From the NCBI GenBank assembly GCA_947172415.1, contig OX359196.1, positions 1,056,501 through 1,120,500 on the forward strand: 64,000 nt of DNA, given 5' to 3'. This document shows positions 56,743-64,000 of the stretch, piece after piece. The DNA is from Chondrosia reniformis. Taxonomy: Eukaryota > Porifera > Demospongiae > Chondrillida > Chondrillidae. The notes beneath the pieces were generated by a model. The model saw only the letters and a list, made by a program, of their open reading frames with translations. It was not told where the DNA came from and searched no databases. Every line of letters starts with the position of its first letter. Positions within the stretch are counted from its first letter, which is position 1. A program made the position numbers and the translations under genes.

Positions 56743-59050
56743 CTATAGAATTAAGCGAAGTCATTTGCTTTCACATACAATCTCTATTCATACATAACCT
56801 CTGTGTTTCACTACTACTGTATATACGTAGGCCTAATTGTTGTAGAATTGAGTCAAATAACTAATTATAAAAAGCTCTGAATAGTGGATAAGCTCTCATG
56901 GCTGTATGCAGAACTTGGGGCCAGAGAGGGCAAAATGAAAATATTTAAAATTTAAGGTGGGCAATGGTATGAGGGTGTTGAAGAAGTTTAGGGGGTTCCC
57001 AAAAGTCTGGGGGGGGGCAAAATCAATCCTAGGGGGTCGCAAATGCCCCCTCCATCTATGCAGCCCTGCTCTTGTACTAAATTTAATTGAAAAACATTGA
57101 TTAATTACTTAAGTAAATCCGAATATTATATAATAATATTGCAGACGTAAATAATTTCAGGTAGATTCGATGATTGTGAATCCCTTAATTGCTCTCACAG
57201 ATGGAACATGGTCTATAAGTTAACTTTTCATCTGTTCAGGGAACGGTATACGTGCGGAAATTCAGTTTCCATTCGAAGTTTCGAACTTCGCTACCACCTA
57301 CGGAGTAACTTCGAAGTTCGGCTGAACTGCCTTCAAATTTCGGTGGAATAACCTTCGCATTTCGGAAGAACTTCAGCAATTCACCTTCCAAATGATGAAG
57401 CGATCCCTATTTAAAATCGGCAGAAATTCACCTTCCAAATCAGGGCTGTAGGAAGCTCCTAAGAGTTGGTCGGGCCATGGCCATTTACTTATCAAAATAT
57501 CGCCGTTGTTTGCAGCGTTTGAACATGACAACATGGTTTTAATTGTATAAAAATACCGGCCACAACGAGTCGATGATCCACTCGTTGTGGCCTTCAAGTT
57601 TACCGAATTGAAGCGCTTCGTCAATTATTTATGCTTGGAGTTGAAGAAGAGGTATAATTGCAGCGCATTACAAGCTTTTTTTTAATCTGACCACAGCTGT
57701 CAGTCACTCTGGGCCAACCTTGACTTGTCCTTCAAGAAAGTTGGTCAGGCCACGGCCTGGGCAACCGGACCGGCTCGTACGGCCCTGCAAATAAAGTCGA
57801 ATCGCTGCCGTATTTAAAAAATTCGGCCAGAAATTCACCTTCCGAATTCAATCGGGTGCGCGTGTAGGCCTGTATGCGCATTTTGTCCCTATAGTTCCGC
57901 TATGAATGGACCTCTTCCGGTTAACTGAGCATGCGCATTTACTACTTGCCTCGTGTTTTTCGGCTCGCTGATCTGCTCTGCTCGATCTTGTGGTTATACT
58001 TGTGCTGTGGTGAACGTTATAGGTAAGCCACAAATATTACACCACCGAATGTTTTATTACGGTAACGTTACATGTGCCTGGTCGCCCGTATTATACTATA
58101 CGACCTACATAGGAATCTGTACATATCTACTAGTACGCTCGTAGCTACCTTATTGCGATAATTGTTAAAAATGTCATACCTTTCCGAGATTCACTTAGTG
58201 TCGAGATTTCTTTAATGTCGAGCTGAAGAATGGTTTAATCGGAAAACGTTAAACAAAGAATTCTTTTCTACCACCGTTTGACTTGAAGCTATACCAAATA
58301 ACGTGATGCAGTAATGAATTATAGAAATGTGCAATAGTTTACACTTAGTTTGTATATCCGTACGTATCCTCCGTCCATTTACGTAGAAAAGCCGAACGTT
58401 TTTTGAAAACACCAGTACTCGTAAACGTACGAGACCCGTACGTTTCCTTGACGCACGATCGGCGAACGGTAACTTGTTTACAATTTGTACCCTACCTGCA
58501 CCCATGCTCGAGCCCTTTTTTCTCCAACTCCTGCCCAATATTTTAATCATGAATTGCTGTGGCATAAGATCAGACATGTGCATGTCGCCTATCTATGAGT
58601 CGCGCGATCGGTTTGCATTTTCCTCTAGAATTTCTCCGAAGCATTCTGGTGTTTTTGAACTGTTCTTGGTTTGCTGATTGCTTGTGCTGTGGTGAACGGT
58701 AAGTTATAAGTAAGTCGCAAATATTTTACCACTGCATGAATGTCCCCTAACTTTGTGTGAATTGTGCAGAGGTGTCCATCCACGATACGTAAATAATTTC
58801 AGGTAGATTCGATGATTGTGAATCCCTTGCTCTCACAGATGGAACATGGGCTATAAATTAACTTTTCATCATTTCAGGGAACGGTAAGTGCAGAAATTCA
58901 GTTTCCATTGGAAGCTTTGAACTTTGCTACTACCTACAGAGTAACTTCGTCGCAGTTGCCTTTGAAGTTTGGCTGAACTGCCTTCGAATTTTGGTAGAAC
59001 TACGTACCTTCGCATTTCGGAAGTACTTCAGCAAAACTTCGATTTAACTT
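56743..59050. other. repeat-rich region between CRELD and the retrotransposon
   Basis: Contains a 235-bp direct repeat at 57158-57392 and 58790-59040 (GGTAGATTCGATGATTGTGA, CTCACAGATGGAACATGG, AATTCAGTTTCCATT, CTTCGCATTTCGGAAG). Inner repeats near 57990-58040 and 58680-58740 share TGTGCTGTGGTGAACG. CpG-rich words such as GGTCAGGCCACGGCC lie near 57740. No gene was supported. Confidence 0.6.
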
Positions 59051-61990
59051 CATGAGACTAAATAGTCACTTCGCTATAGGAATTCAAAGTAATAAATAGA
59101 GGCACCTATCGCAAGGTGTAATATTCATTGAGATTGCAACTGAAATCGTTTCACACCCATTGTTAGTCGTTGTTGTCACTTTGTGTTTATTTCTAGATCG
59201 CATAGGTCCTGGAATGCCTTCACAAATTTTTGGGAAAAAGGCTAACTGCTGTCTAACTTCAAGACAACTTCTTCGCATGGAAACTGCATGAGTTTCCGCA
59301 AGTATATTAATCACTCCTTTCCTCCATTCTTTTGGTGAACATGCCTTTAGGTAACACACATTTAATAACTTTACTAAGAATCTACAAGTTAAATCATTTT
59401 TAATTGCTTCTGCTGGGATTCCATCAAATCCCATTGCCTTATGCTGTTTTAATGTTGCTAATGCCTCCATCACTTCCTCTATTGTGATATCATTATTTAA
59501 TAAGTCATTATCATGCTCTGCCCAATCATGGTTATCACTCGCATTATTCTGAGAGGCTTGGCCTCCTCTGGAGAGCAGTTGTTGGAAATGATCCTTTAGA
59601 CAATCTTTGATTTCCGATATATTTGTCTTCTTATTCTTATTACTATTAAAGTATTTCCAGAATTTCCTTGGATTATTTTGAATCATGTTATTGATGTACC
59701 TATTTCTTCTTATACTATCTAAGAATCTTTGCTTTTTTATTGCTTTTTTGTATATTTGTTTCTAATTTGAATGTAATCACATCTTAATACATTCCTTTCC
59801 TCAACACCCCCTTCACATCTAAGCCATGCCTTTTTACTATTTTTCATTTCCTTCTTTAATCTATATAGGTCCTTATTCCACCATGCTTTACTTGGATTCA
59901 ATCTTGGTCTCTTTAGGGTCCTAATTTGTATTTTAGGGATTTGGTGATCTATTTCTAAACTTTAGGATTTCTATGAATTCCTCATATATTTTATCTACAT
60001 TAGATTGACAGGTTTCCTGATCATGGTACTCCCCTATTACACAGTCTTTGATACAGGCCTGGACTTTACTTACAGTACTATCCTCATTCATAAAACAATC
60101 AGGTATTTGATCAAAGTTGTATCTAAAACTATTTGGGTGATCTCTAATTTTCCTACTTTTCCTTTTCCTGAGATTTTTGGCTGCTATCTTGTTTAGCATT
60201 ATCAAGTAAAACCGTTAGCTGTAATATACTATGATCTGAGGGTATATCATTAATATTATATCTTACTACTAGATCTGACATGGTAATTACCTTAAATTTA
60301 AAATCTTATTGTACATTACTTCATTTCCTATCATATAGTCCACCACTGATCGTCCTCTACCAGATATGCAGGTATATTCACTTCTACTACATTCTATATA
60401 TTCTATCATTAAAAATACCTAAATTATAGAATCTTAAGAAATCAATCAATACTTTATTCCACTTATTTTCTTGGGTGTCAATGTTATTCCTATCAGGAAG
60501 GCACTATTCACTCAATCTGTCCCACTGATTTGCTGTTCTAGCATTAAAGTCACCAGCTATCAACACTGGAGTTGAGATAAGATCCACCTGTCCAATCACT
60601 TTGCCTAGATTATCAAAGGTTGTTTCTATATTACTTGCATATGATGAGCCCTCCAGAGAGATGTAGCATGCACCAACTATGACTCCCTCATTATGATCAT
60701 TACTATTATTAACCCTATTTCGTCTTCTTCTCTTCATTTTAGGTTTAATTTTTATTCACAGTGAGTCCTCTACTTTCAATTCCATAATCTGATAAGTGTA
60801 TTTTATTAAGAATGATTTAGCAATCAACATTTCTACCACCCTGATGCACGCTTTGCTCTCTTATATTTATTTTTCCTGTTATTGCCTATCCATTCATAGC
60901 CATTAATATTACTACAATTGAATCATTTCCCTTCAGCCATGTCTCACACAAAATTGCTATATCGGGCTTAAATCTCTCTAGAATATCTGTCTTATCGTTT
61001 CCTAATTTATTCCACCCACCTATGTTCCATTGGATTATCCTAATTTTATCCTGAACCTCAGCTTGGCCTGTTTCCTAATCTTTATCCCTAAAGTCACGGC
61101 ACACAAGTACCATCTCCCCATCTTTCCACACAATTTTTGCAAATTTCCCTTCTTTCCTTTTCTCTATCATTTCTTTCAACAGGGCATTCCTATATAGTTA
61201 CCCTTTCCTCCCTGGATAAGTCTTCAGCAACAAAGACAGATTTTTCCCTAAGTTTACTTCCATTATTGAGGATTTCAATTTTTTCTCTTAATGTTCCTAA
61301 TGTTACCAGTATCAGCCTATTTTTGCCCTCAATCTTTCTCCCTATCCTTTTTACTTCCTTAATATTGGTGTCTGGACACTCTAGGGCTTCACTTATGATT
61401 GACCTAATCTTATCTAAATCGTTTCCCTTCTCCTCTACATTACCAACAATTAGATTTTCTTTACGATTAACTCTATTCTGAATCTTCTCAATTTTCCTAA
61501 TGGACTCATTAATTATCCCTACCTCCTTAGTTAGACCTCTTTTCAAGACGTCAGAATACTGTTGTGCGACTCTGACACCCTCTTCACTCTCCCCTTCAGA
61601 CACCTGATTGCCTGTCACCTGTTTTTTTTAGGAGGGCATTCTCCTTCAGATGTTCTATCTCCTTTGTGAGGCTGCTGACCGTCTTTATGAGGCATATCGT
61701 ACAGTAGTACGGACACTCGTCATCCATTGTTTCAATTATATACTCCTGCCGTCTGTCCTGCACAACTATAATGGATCCATTTGCCGCAGCCATCATATTG
61801 CACTGCATCTGCATCGGCCTTCTCGCCACAAAAGCACTTCCTCTGCACTCTTCGTGCCCTTTTTGAGTATTCGTCTTGCCAGCTTCTTGCACTGTAGTTG
61901 CACCACCATGATCCTTCGGACGCTTGTTTGTAACCGCCATTTTATATCGCGATACGATATATTACACACACATACCCACATGTTTTATAT
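59050..61990 (-). mobile_element. degenerate non-LTR (LINE) retrotransposon
   Basis: Gene strand, 5' to 3'. ORF1-like frames run 61940-61596 (ends in a coiled coil) and, shifted, 61618-61190 (ENLIVGNVEEKG, RIGRKIEGKNRLILVTL), like ORF1 RNA-binding proteins. APE endonuclease pieces are at about 61060-60890 (IIQWNIGGWNKLG, PDIAILCETWLKG) and 60737-60504 (GACYISLEGS, VLIAGDFNART). A linker lies at 60205-59933. The start of reverse transcriptase is at 59686-59280 (FWKYFN, ALATLKQHKAMGFDGIPAEA, LVKLLNVCYL, WRKGVINIL). RT stops short of its catalytic YxDD region. Several frameshifts and stops show it is inactive. Clade uncertain; ORF1 plus APE suits the CR1/L2/Jockey or L1 groups. Confidence 0.85.
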
Positions 61991-62277
61991 AAGATCTAGA
62001 ATGTTTTAATACATTCGTACTATTATATAATACATATATGATATGATTGCACTTAACTTTGTATATTTTAGGCAATTTTTAGGGATATCAGGGAGTTCGA
62101 TAATATTACATCCCGTATGAATCCTACAAGCAAGGGTGTTGTATGATTCATGCATAGCTATATAATGCTTCACTGTGTAACATCCCTTTCTTGTTTCTGT
62201 GCTTTTTGTACTATCCCTATACATCTTCACTATTTTTGTAAAAACTTTTTATTGTTCTCTAGTACCACTTTGATTGT
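61991..62277. other. spacer 5' of the LINE
   Basis: AT-rich; no exon or repeat recognised. Confidence 0.5.
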
Positions 62278-62597
62278 TTATCATTTAAAAGCTCAATCAA
62301 ACAATTGCAACAAACATCTCTTTCTATATACTAAATCTTGGGGTCTCTCCTTTTTCTTCCACAGGAGATTTTTCTCCTATCTTCCTTTCTGAACTTACCA
62401 GACTAAACAGAACAGTGTTTCAGTTCACCACTTTGTTGACCTGGTTCTTTTTCTATTATTCTAAATATATATTTTGCTTCCTTCTTACTCCACTTTACAG
62501 CTTTACCAAGTAAGAGCCTAACAAATCTGGACACTGCTGATGGTTTTCTTTTCAAACAGTGTGTTCTGGATAGAAGGGTTGATTCACATGCTCCCAA
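62278..62597 (-). pseudogene. inverted, decayed copy of the CARD gene 3' end
   Basis: On the minus strand 62435-62278 reads GELKHCSV, stop, SGKFRKEDRRKISCGRKR.DPKI, matching the C-terminus at 51757-51854 (DELKHCSVESGKVRKEDRRKISYGRKWRDPKI region) plus about 50 nt of its 3' UTR (GTTTGATTGAGCTTTTAAAT against GTTTGATTAAGCTTTTAAAT). GAG has become TAG in this copy. The 55 codons upstream (to 62597, a basic region with no family recognised) are open but do not match the CARD gene. Confidence 0.8.
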
Positions 62598-63257
62598 CCA
62601 GGTTATTGTTTAAGCAGAATAGTAAATTAATTAATCTATAAGTATTAGATAACTATTAGATTGCTATTTTGTAGGTAGCTTTTCAAATCAGAATCTACCA
62701 ATCAGTGTACATATTTTAAATGTATATATATATAGGCTGACTCTGCTAAAATATCCAAATTGTATATGCATAGATAAGGGTTTAAAGTCCACTTACTATC
62801 AGTGATTGCACACACCTGAGCTTTGGAGAATCTAGAGATTCTTTTTTGCTCAATCTTTGGGCAATATTGTTTTGGTCACATTTGTATATAGGCATGCATT
62901 TATATACATCATGTGTACATATGGTTTGTATTGCTGTACGTATATAGAGCAAATATTAACCAGTGCATGATATCGATGAAGAATTTAGACAACAACTGTT
63001 GGAACAAATGACTGAAAAGGAAAGGAAGCAACTACTAAAGTACGTAATTTTATCATTATAAGAGTACAAAGAGACTTTCTCCGTGTGTTGCTATATTAGG
63101 TCGTATTTGAGTGAAAAGTGAGGATGTCATATATGCGTGTAGTGCTGAATGCTAAATTAAACAAAGAGTTTACAATTGAGTGGTTGTTACTTTAAAAATC
63201 ATTTGGAAAACGTTAACTGCTTACTCTATACTGTTATATATTTTGTCTATCTTTGCA
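62598..63257. other. intergenic, AT-rich
   Basis: No supported gene. A short plus-strand open stretch near 62960-63040 (DEEFRQQLLEQMTEKERKQL-like) is too short to call. Confidence 0.45.
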
Positions 63258-64000
63258 TTACTTGAACTTTCTTAGTTCATTTTCAAGTTCTTGAATCTTC
63301 AGTTCCTTTTCTTCTATCTTCAGTTCCTTTTCTTCTAGCTTCAGTTTCCGCTCTTCTAGCTTTTCCTTCAGTAAAGTAACTGGATCTTCTGACAAGAAAT
63401 CTTCACAGTCCCTCTTAGGGACTTGTTTCCCTTTGCCATCATAATCTAAAGTGAGAGTAGCCTTTTTGGGATACAGCATTAAGGCTAAGAGGCACACCAC
63501 ACTTGGAAAAAGGGGGCCTCCTCTTCAAATGTTTGAAATGGTATCCACAATGGATTGACAATAACTTCCCCTTTCTTGTTCTTATATGGAAATATAATCA
63601 AATCAATTTGGCCACAATACAGAACACATAGCACTGGTGGATTAGATAAGGTAGCTCTTACAGCTCCAAAGTAGCTAATAACCTGCATGCAGAGACAAAC
63701 AAAACTTCAATGCATTTAACAGATACAACCCCAACAGGGTATATAAAGCACATACCTGGGCAACGGCATCTGACGGTCTCTTATGTGCTACTTTCTTTGC
63801 TTCCATTATCAGGCATAAAATGTCCTTTGGGCTGTGTATCTGGTACACAGCATAGTCCATTCGACTGCCTGGAGTCACTGAGTCATGAACCACTGCACCA
63901 AATGATGCTCGGTCTTCAGGTCCAACACTCCACTCATTTATTTTGGCCTTCAGGCTGGACTGTGCAAACCAGAAATAAGAATCAAGGACAATGGCATATT
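63258..64000 (-). CDS. partial gene with D...EAK nuclease-like motif and C-terminal coiled coil
   Basis: The 5' end lies beyond the window. Exons: 63756 to beyond 64000 (GSRMDYAVYQ...LCLIMEAKKV) and 63682 down to a stop at 63258. MDYAVY followed about 15 residues later by EAKK recalls the PD-(D/E)XK nuclease core (D, then E-x-K); ISYFGAVRA and VLYCGQIDLIIFPY would be later strands. The C-terminus is a heptad-like coiled coil of KLEEKELKIEEKELKIQELE type. Between FEEE (about 63515) and DYDGKGKQ (about 63445) the frame changes: either a 50-nt intron with a weak donor T/GTGCCT and acceptor CTTTAG, or a 1-nt indel in the CCCCCTTTTT run. Function unknown; nuclease activity is only an inference from the motif. 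Confidence 0.5.

Overview
The window is animal nuclear DNA: AT-rich, packed with short genes on both strands, spliced with GT/AG introns, and carrying metazoan-only families (paired-like homeobox, twinfilin, CRELD, VWA/EGF protein, CARD and death domains). Compact introns, very divergent proteins and an abundance of CARD/death genes suggest an early-branching animal such as a demosponge; that placement is inference. No rRNA, tRNA or CRISPR array was recognised.

Layout. 1-3.5 kb: 3' end of a Q50 paired-like homeobox gene (+). 4.8-16.0 kb: nucleolar GTPase GNL2 (-), 17 exons that join in phase to 895 codons; most of its introns hold unrelated minisatellites. 16.4-19.2 kb: a CARD / transmembrane / death-domain gene (-) with two possible 3' ends. 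19.4-21.7 kb: GPATCH2-like R3H/G-patch gene (-). 22.9-24.7 kb: complex I assembly factor NDUFAF3 (+). 24.7-32.5 kb: gene-poor, with duplicated blocks and a decayed exon. 32.5-36.2 kb: secreted VWA protein with six near-identical tandem EGF exons and a PKD-like last exon (+). 37.3-46.1 kb: twinfilin (-), nine exons, sharing a 120-bp divergent promoter with a DUF4504/C1orf74-like gene (46.2-47.1 kb, +). 47.8-49.9 kb: intronless DUF4139-type protein with an inserted ubiquitin-like domain (+). 50.7-51.9 kb: intronless CARD/coiled-coil protein (+). 53.1-56.7 kb: CRELD (-) with two alternative last exons (membrane-anchored, or ending in RDEL) but a damaged 5' half. 57-62 kb: repeats and a broken non-LTR retrotransposon (-). 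62.3-62.6 kb: an inverted, decayed copy of the CARD gene 3' end. 63.3-64 kb: the end of a gene with a D...EAK nuclease-like motif (-).

Most interesting: (1) the CARD-TM-death gene, whose short splice form would look like a tail-anchored MAVS-type adaptor; (2) two genes (GNL2, twinfilin) in which a 5' splice site has been amplified into a minisatellite whose units keep the reading frame; (3) the DUF4139-ubiquitin fusion; (4) the CRELD gene with both TM and ER-retention last exons. Exon joins were worked out by hand from splice sites, reading phase and family knowledge; no alignment or database search was run.
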